Assembly (NCBI GenBank): GCA_020632995.1
Contig: JACKEN010000001.1
Location: 838,001-902,000 of the forward strand
Direction: 5' to 3'
DNA: 64,000 nt
Source of the DNA: Deltaproteobacteria bacterium
GTDB lineage: Bacteria; Myxococcota; Kuafuiibacteriia; Kuafuiibacteriales; Kuafuiibacteriaceae
Below, one piece after another: positions 24,674 through 33,934 of the stretch (its first letter is position 1; every line of letters begins with the position of its first letter). The notes under the pieces were generated by a model, which saw only the letters and a list, made by a program, of their open reading frames with translations, had not been told where the DNA came from and ran no database searches. Position numbers and translations under genes: made by a program.

Positions 24674-27122
24674 TGCGCGGTCGGCGCACCTCGACTGGCC
24701 TCGTCGCCCTCGCGCTGGGCCTGGTCGGCGTCGGGTCGGGGTGCGGCAAGAGCGACACCTCGATCGCGCTGGTGTTCCCGAACGCGGTGAGCCAACAGGC
24801 GGTGCGCCGGCTCCGCGTGGAGGCCTATGCGCCCAACACCGGCGGCGCGGCGGCCAGCGACCGCGACTGCAACTCCTTCGTGGACCTCGCGCGACAGGGC
24901 AAGGACCCGCTCGGGACCCCGACCCGCGGCGACTACACCTGCGTCGACACCGAGGACGCCCGGTGCGCCGAGGACTGGTTCGACGGCAAGGAGCTGCTGA
25001 AGATCGAGCCGGGGCGCCAGATCATCTACGTGCTCGCGTACGCCGAGACCGAGGACGGCGCGACCCCCATCCTCGACGGCTGCACCGACCGCTTCGACAG
25101 CGGAGGCTCGGCCGAGGAGTCCCTCGACGTCCCGGTCTACCTGCAGCTGGTGGTCCCCGACAGCGCCCGCCTGGTCATCGCGGGCGGCGACCGACAGGTG
25201 GGCAGGGCCGGCCAGGAGGTCGCGGCGCCGCTCACGGTCCGGGCCGAGGCCGACGCCCCCAACGGCGCGGGCGGGACCTACGTCATCCCCGGGGTCACGG
25301 TGCGCTACTCCGCCGTCACCCCTGGCTACACCCTCCCCGAGGGCAACGGCGACACCCTCGAGACCTACACCGACGTCGACGGGCTGGCCCGGGCGCGGGT
25401 GACCCTGCCGCTCCAGGCGGGCTCCGGGCGGATCCAGGCCTTCGCCCCCGAGCTGGAGGAGTGGGTGCCGGACGGGCGCGACGAGGTGACCTTCAGCCTC
25501 AGCGTCACCGAGCCGGTGAGCTTCTCCACCGGGCGGGTCCTCCAGACGGGCACCGGGGTCCGGCCGATGGAGGTGGCGATCGGCTACCTCGACGCGGGGC
25601 TGGACCCGGACGTGGTCATGCTCGGGTGCCGCGGCACCGAGGCGGGGTGTGTGCGCGGCGCGGGTGCGGCGCCGCCCTTCGGTGAGGCGGTCCTCACCGT
25701 GCTGCAGGACCTGCGGGCGGGGGCGCGCTCGGTCCCGGTGGTCGGAGAGCAAGGTATCCTGCCGAACGGCCTGGCCGTGGCCGACATCGCCCCGGCCGCG
25801 GGGGTGGACGAGATCGCGCTCGTGAACGCGCGGCTCGCCCGCTGCCAGGACCGCACCTGCCCGGCGAACGGGGAGTGCAAGTGCTTCGGCGTCCCCGGGG
25901 GCCCGTGCCCGTGCGAGGGCTCCGAGGTCCGGGTGTTCGCGCTCGAGGGCGCGCAGGTGGTGTTGCGGAGCCGCCACACCCTGACCGCGTCGAACGCGGT
26001 GGGCCTGACCGCGGTCAAGAGCAACGACTACAACCCGTACCTGGGGCTCGCGGTGGTGGCCCAGGGGCGCGCGAACCACACCCGCCCGTGCAGCCAGGCG
26101 AACCGCTGCCTCCCCTACGAGCCCGCGGTCAACCCCGCTTGCGAAGGCGCCCCCGAGCAGTGCGGGTGCCCGGTGGAGGAGCGGTGCGAGTGCCCGGGCT
26201 GCGCGTCCACCCAGGTCCCCGGGATGTGCGTGGCGCGCGACAAGTTGGTGGACCTCCTCGTCCCCGACAGCCTGACGCGGGAGCTCTTCAACCGCGGCGG
26301 GTGCCAGCGGCCCTTGCTCGAGTGCAACCCGATCTCGTCCGAGGCCTCCTCGTGCACCTGCCAGGACAGCAACGTCACCGAGAACCGCTGCTCCGGTCAG
26401 GACGGCTGCAGCTGCAAGGCCCCCGATCGCATCTACGTGGGCGACGACGACTCGCCGGTGATGCCCCTCGGCATCGCGAGCGGGCCGGTGGACAACGCCG
26501 GTGAGTGGGACATCGTCGTCCCGTCGATCAGCGGCCTCGAGTTCATCGAGGCGAAGGGCGGGGCGGCCGGCTCTACAAGTGGAAGGGCGAGGCGATCATC
26601 AACCCCAACATCAGCCGCGCGGAGGTGGTGGAGCTGGACTCCGAGGTGGATCAGAACCGGGGCGACCTCGTCTGGTACGCCCGGTCTCCTTGCCTGGCCG
26701 GCTTCAACTACAACGTCATCTGCCCGCTCACCGAGCTGGCGGACGAGAACGCGGTGGCCCAGGGCTGCCTCGGGGCCTACTACACCGACGGGCAGGAGAG
26801 CGTCTTCAACCTGCGACCGCCGTCGCTCGGCGGGTGTCGGCGCTACATGGTGGACGTCGCGCCCGACGGCATGTGCACCGGCGACATGAACGGTGACGGG
26901 CACGTCGACGTCGTCCTCGCCTCGCGCGACAGCACCGACCTGAGGGTGTTCGCGGGCGACGGGCGCGGCGGGCTCCTGAACCCGCCCCAGCTCCTCCCGC
27001 TCCCCGCGGGCGGGGTCGGGGGCCCGGTCGCCTGCGGCGACACCGACGGGGACGGCCTGGACGACGTGGTGGTGACCGACCTGCAGACCGGCGCCATCTA
27101 CCTCCTCGGGACCGCGCCGTGA
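24673..27122 (+). CDS. Large Cys-rich lipoprotein with FG-GAP/VCBS-like C-terminus, one frameshift
   Basis: MRGRRTSTGLVALALGLVGVGSGC (Cys24 lipobox) opens a protein with an Ig-like region (about 175-285), then Cys-rich segments between 385 and 595 (for example EGAPEQCGCPVEERCECPGC). The frame breaks at the GGGG run 26560-26563. Adding one G joins EFIEAKGGGGRLYKWKGE and the protein continues in the next frame to 27122. That tail carries integrin-type FG-GAP/VCBS repeats (GDMNGDGHVDVVLASRD, GDTDGDGLDDVVVTDLQ). The intact product would be about 816 residues. It overlaps the SPOR gene by four bases. A surface beta-propeller lipoprotein is inferred. Confidence 0.75.
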
Positions 27123-27898
27123 GCGCAGGGGCGCCGGGGCCGACGGAGGCCACCTCCGGCGCGGGTGATGCCCTGCCGCCGCCGCTGCCGGTGCACGAGG
27201 ACCTGGTGGTGGAGGCGCCTGCGGTCGCGCCCCCGGCCGCCCTGGCGGCCACCGAGCAGCCGGGACCGCGCTGGCGTCGCGCCGCGAGCCCGCGCCTCGA
27301 GCGGCTGACCTTCAGCGTCGGGCGGGGCGCGATCGCCCTGGGGCTGTTCGTCGCCCTCGCGGCGGGGGGCCGGCTCTTCGCGGCGGGCTACCGCCTCGGC
27401 CAGGGGCAGCCGCTGGCCGGTGCCGAGCCGCCCCGGAGCGCGCGGGCGGCCCTCGACCCGGCCGACGTCCGGGTGGCCCCCGGCCCCGGCCTGGTCGCGG
27501 CGCCGCAGCCGTCCACCCCCGCACCTCTGCCCGCGCCCGCGGTGCCCCCCCCGGACGCCCCGGTGGAGGCGCCCGTGCAGCCCGCGGACGACGCGCCCAA
27601 GGTGCAGGCGCCCCCGCCCGGGCCCGAGATCCGGCAGGTCGACGCAGATCCCGGCCCCGGCTTCGGCCTGCAGCTGGGCGCCTACCCCGACGAGGGCGAG
27701 GCGCGGGACTTCGTGGCTCGACACGGCGCGGCCCTCGCCGGCCAGACCGTGTTCCTGGTGGAGGCCCGCTTGCCCGGCAAGGGGGTGTGGTATCGGATCC
27801 GGCTGGGGCCGTACCCGGACCGGCGGGCGGTGGAGCGCGCGCAAGCGAGCCTGCCCGAGGAGCTGGCCCGGGGGGCCCTGGTGGTGAGGTATCGATGA
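27119..27898 (+). CDS. SPOR-domain membrane protein
   Basis: 259 residues from a GTG overlapping the previous stop (GTGA). The N-terminal 65 residues are cytoplasmic and Pro/Ala-rich. One membrane helix lies near 70-92 (GAIALGLFVALAAGGRLF). A long Pro/Ala-rich periplasmic linker follows, and residues about 180-259 form a SPOR domain (FGLQLGAYPDEGEARDFV, then VWYRIRLGPYPDRRAVERA). SPOR domains bind denuded septal peptidoglycan, so a division-site or cell-wall role is likely. It overlaps the SDR-cupin gene by four bases, suggesting coordinated expression. Confidence 0.85.
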   Translation: MSAGAPGPTEATSGAGDALPPPLPVHEDLVVEAPAVAPPAALAATEQPGPRWRRAASPRLERLTFSVGRGAIALGLFVALAAGGRLFAAGYRLGQGQPLAGAEPPRSARAALDPADVRVAPGPGLVAAPQPSTPAPLPAPAVPPPDAPVEAPVQPADDAPKVQAPPPGPEIRQVDADPGPGFGLQLGAYPDEGEARDFVARHGAALAGQTVFLVEARLPGKGVWYRIRLGPYPDRRAVERAQASLPEELARGALVVRYR

Positions 27899-29103
27899 TC
27901 CTGGTGATGCAAGGCGACGGGGCGCGCCTGTCGGGGCTGGCGCGGGGGCTGGAGGCGGAGGGGATGAACGTCACGATCGATCGTGGCACCGACCTCAACT
28001 CCATGCAGAAGGTGCGCGCGGCGGTGGCCGAGGTGCGGCCCGAGGCGGTGCTCCTCACCGCGCAGTGGGACGATCTCGAGGGCTGCGAGGCCGACGAGGC
28101 CCGGGCCTTCACCCGGAACGCCGAGCCCGCGATCAACGTGGCGGCGGCGGCGCTGGAGTTCGGGTGCCTGCCGGTGCTCCTGTCGAGCGCCGACGTCTTC
28201 GGCGGCTCGGGCGGGCCGTGGTCCGAGGCCGATCCGCCCCAGCCGCTGTCGACCTGGGCCCGGAGCCGCCTGAAGGGTGAGCAGTTCCTCTTGCGCGCGG
28301 CGAAGCACGGCCTGGTGGTGCGCACCGGCCCGGTGCTGGAGGACGGCCTGGTAGACCTCGCCGGCCGGCTGAGCGGCGACGTGGTGGAGGCCGACGACGA
28401 GCTGGTGAGCCCGATCGGCGCGGTGGACCTCGGCCGGGCGGTGGCGGCGCTGGTGGAGGCGCGGGCCGGCGGGGTGGTGCACGTCGCGAACGGCGGCGCG
28501 CCGGTGAGCCGCGCGGACCTCTTGCGCGCGGCGGCGCGGGCGCTCGGCCTGGATCCCGAGCGGGTCCGGGGCGCGGCGGGGCGGAGCCTGCCCCAGCACG
28601 AGCTGCGGCCCCGCTCCCCGACCCTGCACACCGATCGCCTGGCCAAGGTGCTGAAGGCGCCCTTGCGCCCCTGGAGCGCGGCCCTCGAGGAGGCGGCGGG
28701 GGCGTCGATCGAGCGCGTCCCCGCGCCCGAGGAGCACACCGGCGCGGGCCTGCGGGCGGGGCCCCGGGCCGAGGTGGAGATCTTCACCCCGCACCCGGTC
28801 GCGACGGCGTACGGCACGAGGCTCAACCTCGCCAACGGCAAGGAGCACTGCGCGCGTCTGATCACCCTCGACGCGGGCAAGCAGGTCGCCTTGCGCAAGT
28901 ACACCCGGGCCGAGCGGACCTTCCACGTCCTCGAGGGCAAGGTGGTGCTCGAGCTGCCCGACCAGGAGGACGAAGACCACGTCCTCAGGCCGGGGCGCTC
29001 GGTGACGATGCCCCCGCACGTGCGCTATCGGATGAGCGCGGTGGGCGCGGCCAGGGTCCTGGTCATCTGGGCCGGCGCGGACGACGACGACGTCGAGGCG
29101 TGA
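27895..29103 (+). CDS. RmlD-like SDR fused to a cupin, catalytic residues replaced
   Basis: 402 residues. Residues 1-255 follow the dTDP-4-dehydrorhamnose reductase (RmlD) layout, including VLLTAQWDD, the LLSSADVFGG strand and a PLSTWARSRLKGEQF helix. The catalytic YxxxK expected in that helix reads W-A-R-S-R, and the N-terminal nucleotide loop (MQGDGARLSGL) lacks a normal GxxGxxG. Residues 290-395 form a cupin resembling the mannose-6-phosphate isomerase type II domain (HCARLITLDAGKQVALRKYT, FHVLEGKVVLEL). A sugar-binding or regulatory rather than reductase function is inferred. The ATGA overlap links it to the SPOR gene. Confidence 0.8.
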   Translation: MILVMQGDGARLSGLARGLEAEGMNVTIDRGTDLNSMQKVRAAVAEVRPEAVLLTAQWDDLEGCEADEARAFTRNAEPAINVAAAALEFGCLPVLLSSADVFGGSGGPWSEADPPQPLSTWARSRLKGEQFLLRAAKHGLVVRTGPVLEDGLVDLAGRLSGDVVEADDELVSPIGAVDLGRAVAALVEARAGGVVHVANGGAPVSRADLLRAAARALGLDPERVRGAAGRSLPQHELRPRSPTLHTDRLAKVLKAPLRPWSAALEEAAGASIERVPAPEEHTGAGLRAGPRAEVEIFTPHPVATAYGTRLNLANGKEHCARLITLDAGKQVALRKYTRAERTFHVLEGKVVLELPDQEDEDHVLRPGRSVTMPPHVRYRMSAVGAARVLVIWAGADDDDVEA

Positions 29104-30107
29104 TGCGGCTCGGCACCGCCGCCTACGTGGGGCTGATGGCCGCAGGCGCGGGGGCGCTCCTGCTCGCCGCCGTCTTCGCCCTCGGGGTCGGGGCGGCCGA
29201 GCTCCCGGCGGGGCGGGTCCTCGACGCGCTCCTCGGCGGGGCCGACGCGGTGGCCCGGCCGATCGTGGTGGAGCTGCGCCTGCCCCGGGTGCTCGGGGCG
29301 GCGCTGGTGGGCGGCGCGCTCGCCGTCACCGGCGCGGTGTTGCAGGCCGTCTTGCGAAACCCGCTCGCCGACCCCTACGTGCTCGGGATCTCGTCCGGGG
29401 CCTCGGTGGGCGCGGCGCTCGCCGCGCTGTGGGCGGGGGCGGCGGTGGGGCTCCTGTTGCGGTCCGGCCTCGCCTTCGCCGCGGCCCTGATCTCGGTCGG
29501 GGTGGTGTACCGGGTGGCCCAGGTGCAGGGCCGCTTGCCGCCGGTGCGCCTGATCCTCGCCGGGGTGGCCCTGTCGGCCTTCGCCACCGCCCTCACCGGG
29601 TTCCTGCTCTTCATGGTGCCCGAGGCCACCGCGGTGCGCGGGGTGGTGTTCTGGCTCATGGGGGGCCTGGCCGGGGTGCGGTGGGACGGCCTGGCCTGGA
29701 CCGCGGCCTGGGTGCTCCCGTTCGTGGCGGTGATGATCGGCACCGCGCGCTGGCAGAACCTCCTGTTGCTCGGCGACGAGGCGGCCCTGGCCCTCGGGCT
29801 CGACGTGGCCCGGGCGCGCCGGGCCCTCGTGCTCCTCGCCGCCCTCACCGCGGGGGCCCTGGTGGCCTTCGCGGGGGCGATCGGCTTCGTCGGCCTCGTG
29901 GTGCCCCACGCCCTGCGCCCCTTCACCGGCCCCGAGCACCGGCGCCTGCTCCCCGCGACCCTGGTGTTCGGCGCCCTGCTCCTCGTGGTGATGGACACCG
30001 GGGCCCGCACCCTGATGGCGCCCGAGGAGCTGCCGGTGGGCATCCTCACCGGCCTGTTGGGCGGGCCGTTCTTCCTGGTCCTGCTCCGGGGGCAGCGGTG
30101 GGGGTAG
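29103..30107 (+). CDS. FecCD/BtuC-type ABC transporter permease
   Basis: 334 residues with about nine to ten hydrophobic helices and the family landmarks LPRVLGAALVGGALAVTGAVLQ (residues 60-81), RNPLADPYVLGISSGASVGA and GFVGLVVPHALRPF. It belongs to the type II importers for siderophores, haem or cobalamin. It starts at an ATG overlapping the upstream TGA and overlaps the ATPase gene by ten bases. No periplasmic binding protein or TonB receptor gene is adjacent, so the substrate cannot be assigned. Confidence 0.92.
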   Translation: MRLGTAAYVGLMAAGAGALLLAAVFALGVGAAELPAGRVLDALLGGADAVARPIVVELRLPRVLGAALVGGALAVTGAVLQAVLRNPLADPYVLGISSGASVGAALAALWAGAAVGLLLRSGLAFAAALISVGVVYRVAQVQGRLPPVRLILAGVALSAFATALTGFLLFMVPEATAVRGVVFWLMGGLAGVRWDGLAWTAAWVLPFVAVMIGTARWQNLLLLGDEAALALGLDVARARRALVLLAALTAGALVAFAGAIGFVGLVVPHALRPFTGPEHRRLLPATLVFGALLLVVMDTGARTLMAPEELPVGILTGLLGGPFFLVLLRGQRWG

Positions 30108-30880
30108 GGGCCGCCGCGGTGGAGGCCGAGGGCCTCTCGGTGCGCCTGGGCGAGCGCCTCGTCCTGCGCGACGTCGCGTTCGCGGTGCCGGCGGGGGCGT
30201 TCTGCGCGGTGGTCGGCCCCAACGGCAGCGGCAAGACCACCCTGGTGCGCGCCCTCTACCGCAGCCTCGCCCCCGAGGCGGGGTCGGTCCGCCTCGACGG
30301 GGCGCCGCTGTCGAGCATCCCGCGCCGCGCCCTCGGCCAGCGGGTGGCGGTGCTGCGGCAGGAGCCGGAGCTGGCCTTCGACTTCTCGGTGCGGGAGCTC
30401 GTGCTCCTCGGCCGCAGCCCCTACAAGGGCCTGCTCGCCCCCGACGGGCCGGCCGACGCCCGGGTGGTGGCGGAGAGCCTCGCGCTCGCCGACGCAAGCG
30501 AGCTTGCCGAGCGCGGCTTCCTCACCCTCTCCGGGGGCGAGAAGCAGCGGGTGCTCCTGGCCCGGGCCCTGGCCCAGGAGCCCGCGCTCCTCCTGTTGGA
30601 CGAGCCCACCAACCACCTCGATCTCCGCCACCAGCTCGACATAGTCACCCGCATTCGCAACCTGGGTTGCACGGTGGTGGCCGCGCTCCACCAGCTCGAC
30701 CTCGCCCAGCGCTTCGCGGACCGGGTGCTGATGCTCCACCAGGGGCGGGTGGCCGCGTTCGGGCCGCCGGACGAGGTGCTGACCCCGGCCCGGATCCTCG
30801 AGGTGTTCGGGGTGCGGGCGGAGCGGGTGGGGCCGCCCGACGCCCCCGCCTTCAGCGTGCGCCCGGGGGAGGCGGGGTGA
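30098..30880 (+). CDS. ABC transporter ATP-binding protein (FepC/BtuD type)
   Basis: 260 residues from a GTG inside the permease gene. The Walker A motif is GPNGSGKT at 40-47, the signature is LSGGEKQRV and the Walker B is LLLLDEPTN followed by HLDLRHQ; the H-loop is in VVAALHQLDLA. The length and HLDLRHQ match the iron-siderophore/cobalamin subfamily. Paired with the permease it forms the energised core of an importer. It overlaps the next gene as GTGA. Confidence 0.93.
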   Translation: MGVGAAAVEAEGLSVRLGERLVLRDVAFAVPAGAFCAVVGPNGSGKTTLVRALYRSLAPEAGSVRLDGAPLSSIPRRALGQRVAVLRQEPELAFDFSVRELVLLGRSPYKGLLAPDGPADARVVAESLALADASELAERGFLTLSGGEKQRVLLARALAQEPALLLLDEPTNHLDLRHQLDIVTRIRNLGCTVVAALHQLDLAQRFADRVLMLHQGRVAAFGPPDEVLTPARILEVFGVRAERVGPPDAPAFSVRPGEAG

Positions 30881-31872
30881 GCGCGCTCCTGTTGGCCGCG
30901 CTCCTGGCCGGGGCAGGCCCAGGCCCGCGCCCGGAGCTCGACATCGAGTGGGCCGCCCCCGCGCCGTGCCCGCCCCAGGGCGAGGTGGAGCTGCGGGTGG
31001 CCGACCTGGTGGGCCGCCCCCTGGTGGTGGGCCCGGACGCCGCCTTGTCCGCCCACGCGACGGTCGAGCGGCGGGGCCGCCGCTTCTTCGCGGAGGTCAA
31101 GCTGGTGGCGGGGGAGGCCCACGAGCTCCGCCGCCTGCAGGCCGAGGGCTGCAGCGCCCTCGCCGACGCGTTCGCGGTCATGGTCGCCCTCGCGGTGGAC
31201 GCCGCGCCGCCGTCGCCCCCCGCGCCCCCGCCCCCGTTGGTCACCGCGACCGCGAGCACGGCCACCACCGCGGCGCCGCCCCCCGCCACGCCGGCTCCGC
31301 GGGTGATCCGACCCCGCCCCGCGCGGCCCCGGCCGCCGCCCCCGGTGGTCGGCTGGGTGGGGGTGGAGGCGACGGTCTCGGCCCACCTGGCCCTGCCCGA
31401 CCCGGGCCTCGGGGCGGGCGGAGCCGTGGCGGTCGCGGTGGGGCCCTGGCGGGGCGCCCTGGGCTTCGTGGCCCACGGGGCGGGGCGGGTGGAGACCGAG
31501 GCGGGCCCGACCGCGTCCCTGTGGGCCTGGGCGGTCACCGCGCGGGCCTGTCGGCGGGCGGCCCTGGATGGCTGGGGTATCGCCGGGTGCCTCGGGGCGG
31601 AGGTGGGCCAGCTCCGTGGGACGGCGGGCGGGACCGCGGTGGGCCACGGGACGGCGCCGTGGGCGTGGGGGCTGGTCGGGGTGGAGGCCGACCTGCCGCT
31701 GGCCCTGGGGGCGGAGGTCGTGCTCAGGGCGGAGCTCGCGGTGGCGGGGATCCGCCAGGGGATGGCGGTGGAGCTGGCGAGCGGGGCGGAGCTGGCGGTG
31801 TACGATGTCCCGGCGGTGAGCGCGGGCCTGGGGTTCGGGGTGCGGTGGGCGCTCCTGGACCTCCGCCAGTGA
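30877..31872 (+). CDS. Hypothetical exported protein, possible beta-barrel C-terminus
   Basis: 331 residues from a GTG overlapping the ATPase stop. The start SALLLAALLAGAGPG is a short signal-like segment. Residues 20-105 form a compact domain (IEWAAPAPCPPQGEVELRVA, and a QAEGCSALADAFAVMVALAV helix); similar domains precede barrel domains in other Myxococcota proteins. A Pro/Ala/Thr linker follows, then about 190 residues of Gly-rich alternating strands (for example WAWGLVGVEADLPLALGAEV) that could form an outer-membrane barrel. It is the last gene of the long overlapping plus operon; the sigma gene follows after 126 bases. Confidence 0.65.
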   Translation: MSALLLAALLAGAGPGPRPELDIEWAAPAPCPPQGEVELRVADLVGRPLVVGPDAALSAHATVERRGRRFFAEVKLVAGEAHELRRLQAEGCSALADAFAVMVALAVDAAPPSPPAPPPPLVTATASTATTAAPPPATPAPRVIRPRPARPRPPPPVVGWVGVEATVSAHLALPDPGLGAGGAVAVAVGPWRGALGFVAHGAGRVETEAGPTASLWAWAVTARACRRAALDGWGIAGCLGAEVGQLRGTAGGTAVGHGTAPWAWGLVGVEADLPLALGAEVVLRAELAVAGIRQGMAVELASGAELAVYDVPAVSAGLGFGVRWALLDLRQ

Positions 31873-31998
31873 CCTCATTTTTCCGGGACGGAACGGGGCG
31901 GATGCGGACACCAATACGCCGGAATGTGGGCGAGCGTCCTCTCCATCGCGTCGCCGCTGGCCATGCGTGCGGATCCGCGGCGGGGGGAAGGAGAGGGC

Positions 31999-32565
31999 GT
32001 GAGCTCCATCCGTAAGGGCGAGGCCTCGGAGTCTGCCAGCCGACCGGCGTCGGCGGCGGCCTTCGAGGCCCTCTACGATGAGCACTTCGACTTCGTCTGG
32101 CGCAGCGTGCGCCGCCTGGGGATGGACGAGGCGTCGGTCGACGACGCGGTCCAGGACGTCTTCGTGGTGGCGTTCCGGCGGATGGCCGACTTCGAGCAGC
32201 GCTCGAGCTTCAAGACCTGGCTCTTCGGGATCAGCCTGCGGGTGGTGCGCTCCCACCGGCGGACCGCGCGGCGCCGCCCGACCGACCCGCTCCTGGCCGA
32301 GCCGGCGGCGGGCGGCCCCGGGCCCCTCGAGGGCGCCGAGCGGCGCCAGGCGGTGGAGGTCCTCGACCAGATCCTGGACCAGATGGACGATGACAAGCGG
32401 GCGGTGTTCGTGATGGCTGAACTCGAGGGTTTGACCGCGCCCGAGATCGCCGAGGCGACCGAGACGAAGCTGAACACGGTCTACAGCCGCCTGCGGGCGG
32501 CGCGAAAGATCTTCGAGGACGGGGTCAAGCGACACCGCGCCCGGGACGAACGGAGGAGAGCATGA
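31999..32565 (+). CDS. ECF-type RNA polymerase sigma factor 1
   Basis: 188 residues from a GTG with a strong AAGGAG site (31988-31993). Region 2 is FEALYDEHFDFVWRSVRRLG through DAVQDVFVVAFRRM and FKTWLFGISLRVV; region 4 is LEGLTAPEIAEATETKLNTVYSRL, a helix-turn-helix. An earlier in-frame start at 31924 would add 25 residues without a ribosome site. A GGAAC element at 31890-31894, about 110 bases upstream, resembles ECF -35 motifs and could indicate autoregulation. It overlaps the next gene by four bases, the usual sigma/partner arrangement. Confidence 0.9.
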   Translation: MSSIRKGEASESASRPASAAAFEALYDEHFDFVWRSVRRLGMDEASVDDAVQDVFVVAFRRMADFEQRSSFKTWLFGISLRVVRSHRRTARRRPTDPLLAEPAAGGPGPLEGAERRQAVEVLDQILDQMDDDKRAVFVMAELEGLTAPEIAEATETKLNTVYSRLRAARKIFEDGVKRHRARDERRRA

Positions 32566-33311
32566 GCGAGCTGAGCCCCGAAGCCCGGGCCCTGGTAGAC
32601 GCCGCCCGGATGGAGCGCCCGGACGCCGCGGCCAAGGCGGCGATCAAGGCGCGGGTCATGACGCAGGTCGCGGCGGGGGCGCCGGTGGCGACGGCTGCGG
32701 CCAAGGGAGCCTCTGTTGCGAAGCTGCTGGGGGGCGGCGCGCTGACCGTGGGGCTCCTCGCGGGGGCGCTCTACCTGGCGCCCCCGGCCGAGCAGGCCGT
32801 GCCCGCGGCGCCCCCGCCCCCTCTCTCGAGCGTGCCGGTCGAGGCGACCGCGCCCACGGTGGCGGAGCAACCCGCGCCCGCGGTGGCGGAGCAACCCGCG
32901 CCCGCGGTGGCCGACCAGGCCGAGCCCTCCGTGGCGGGCCCGGCCGTGCCCAAGCGGGCGGCAGCGCGCCCGCCCGCAGCCCGGCGACCCGCGGCAGACC
33001 CTGCCCCCGTCGCCCAGGTCGACGCGGCCGGCCTGGCCGAGGAGGCCCGCCTGATGACCCGGGTCCGCCGCGCCCTCCGGGACGACGACCCCCAGCTCGT
33101 CCTCACCCTCACCGCCGAGCACGCGGCCCGCTTCCCCACCGGGGCCCTGGTGGCGGAGCGCCTGGCCGCCGAGGCCATGGCCCACTGCGCCCGAGGCGAC
33201 CTCGCCGCGGGCCGAGCGGCGCGGGCGAAGCTGGTGGCCCAGGCCCCCGGCTCGGTCCACCTCCCGCGGGTCGACGCGGCCTGCGCGGGCGATCAGCCGG
33301 CCGAGCGGTAG
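32562..33311 (+). CDS. Single-pass membrane partner of sigma factor 1, putative anti-sigma
   Basis: 249 residues. The cytoplasmic N-terminus (about 50 residues; SPEARALVDAARMERPDAAAKAAIKARV) is followed by one membrane helix near 54-75. A Pro/Ala/Glu-rich linker with a duplicated VAEQPAPA unit comes next, and the periplasmic C-terminal domain of about 85 residues (ARLMTRVRRALRDDDPQLVL) is TPR-like. No zinc-binding HxxxCxxC anti-sigma motif is present. Operon position and topology fit a non-canonical anti-sigma or signal-sensing protein for the ECF factor it overlaps. Confidence 0.75.
   Translation: MSELSPEARALVDAARMERPDAAAKAAIKARVMTQVAAGAPVATAAAKGASVAKLLGGGALTVGLLAGALYLAPPAEQAVPAAPPPPLSSVPVEATAPTVAEQPAPAVAEQPAPAVADQAEPSVAGPAVPKRAAARPPAARRPAADPAPVAQVDAAGLAEEARLMTRVRRALRDDDPQLVLTLTAEHAARFPTGALVAERLAAEAMAHCARGDLAAGRAARAKLVAQAPGSVHLPRVDAACAGDQPAER
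32857..32904 (+). repeat. Two direct copies of a 24-bp unit
   Basis: Two identical adjacent 24-base units (32857-32880 and 32881-32904, each beginning CGGTGGCGGAGC) encode the duplicated VAEQPAPA segment of the anti-sigma-like linker. A partial third copy follows. This is a recent in-frame slippage duplication in a low-complexity periplasmic linker. Confidence 0.85.
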
Positions 33312-33387
33312 CCGCTGCCCGTCCCGAGCGTCCTGCCCCATCCGCCGACCTGGCTGCGCGCTCCGCTCGCAATCCGACTTGCAGTCC

Positions 33388-33413
33388 CGCCCCCTCAGAG
33401 ATCCGAGGGGGCG
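33388..33413 (+). terminator. Nine-bp hairpin downstream of sigma operon
   Basis: CGCCCCCTC (33388-33396) pairs with GAGGGGGCG (33405-33413) around an eight-base loop, 77 bases after the stop at 33311. No T-run follows. It lies in the otherwise gene-free 33312-33507 interval and most likely ends or stabilises the sigma-operon transcript. Confidence 0.5.
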
Positions 33414-33507
33414 CGATCAGGCCGGGCGGTGCGGTCCCGCCTCGCACCGGGGGCGCGGTGAACGCTTGCCGTCACGACTTGGCACCGACCTTGCGAAGGC
33501 CTCGGGC

Positions 33508-33927
33508 ATGCGAAGCACCTGCTGGTCGATCCTCGCCCTCTGCGCCCTCGCCGCTGGCTGCCACTCGGCGGCCGACTGCGTCGACGCAGCGACCCCCGTC
33601 GGCGCCCTCTGTGCGCCGGCGGACGCGCCTCCGGACACGCCCATCACCCTGGAAGCGATGGAAGAGTGCGGTGGCTGTACGGGCTCGATCAGCGCATGTG
33701 AGATCACCGCGACCAGCACGGGCGTCCTGACGCTGCGTGGGCTCGGGGTGTTCTGCGAGCTGCCCCGCAACACGGCTTGCGCCGCGGTGTGCAGTCAGAG
33801 CCGCGTGACCTGCCAGACCCCGCCGTTGGCGGAAGGAGACTACGTCGTTCGCGCCGCCGGCAGCAGCTCCGTCTCGGTCACGCTCCGGGTCCGGCAGGGT
33901 GGCACCGCCACCGCGTGCACGCTCTAG
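33508..33927 (+). CDS. Small Cys-rich lipoprotein
   Basis: 139 residues. MRSTCWSILALCALAAGC gives a lipobox at Cys18. The mature region has about ten cysteines (MEECGGCTGSISACEI, CAAVCSQSRVTCQT) and a final beta strand pair (GDYVVRAAGSSSVSVTLRV). Its third-position composition is visibly less GC-biased than that of neighbouring genes, hinting at transfer. It is convergent with the next gene, seven bases away. I recognise no family. Confidence 0.75.
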   Translation: MRSTCWSILALCALAAGCHSAADCVDAATPVGALCAPADAPPDTPITLEAMEECGGCTGSISACEITATSTGVLTLRGLGVFCELPRNTACAAVCSQSRVTCQTPPLAEGDYVVRAAGSSSVSVTLRVRQGGTATACTL

Positions 33928-33934
33928 CAGGCCA

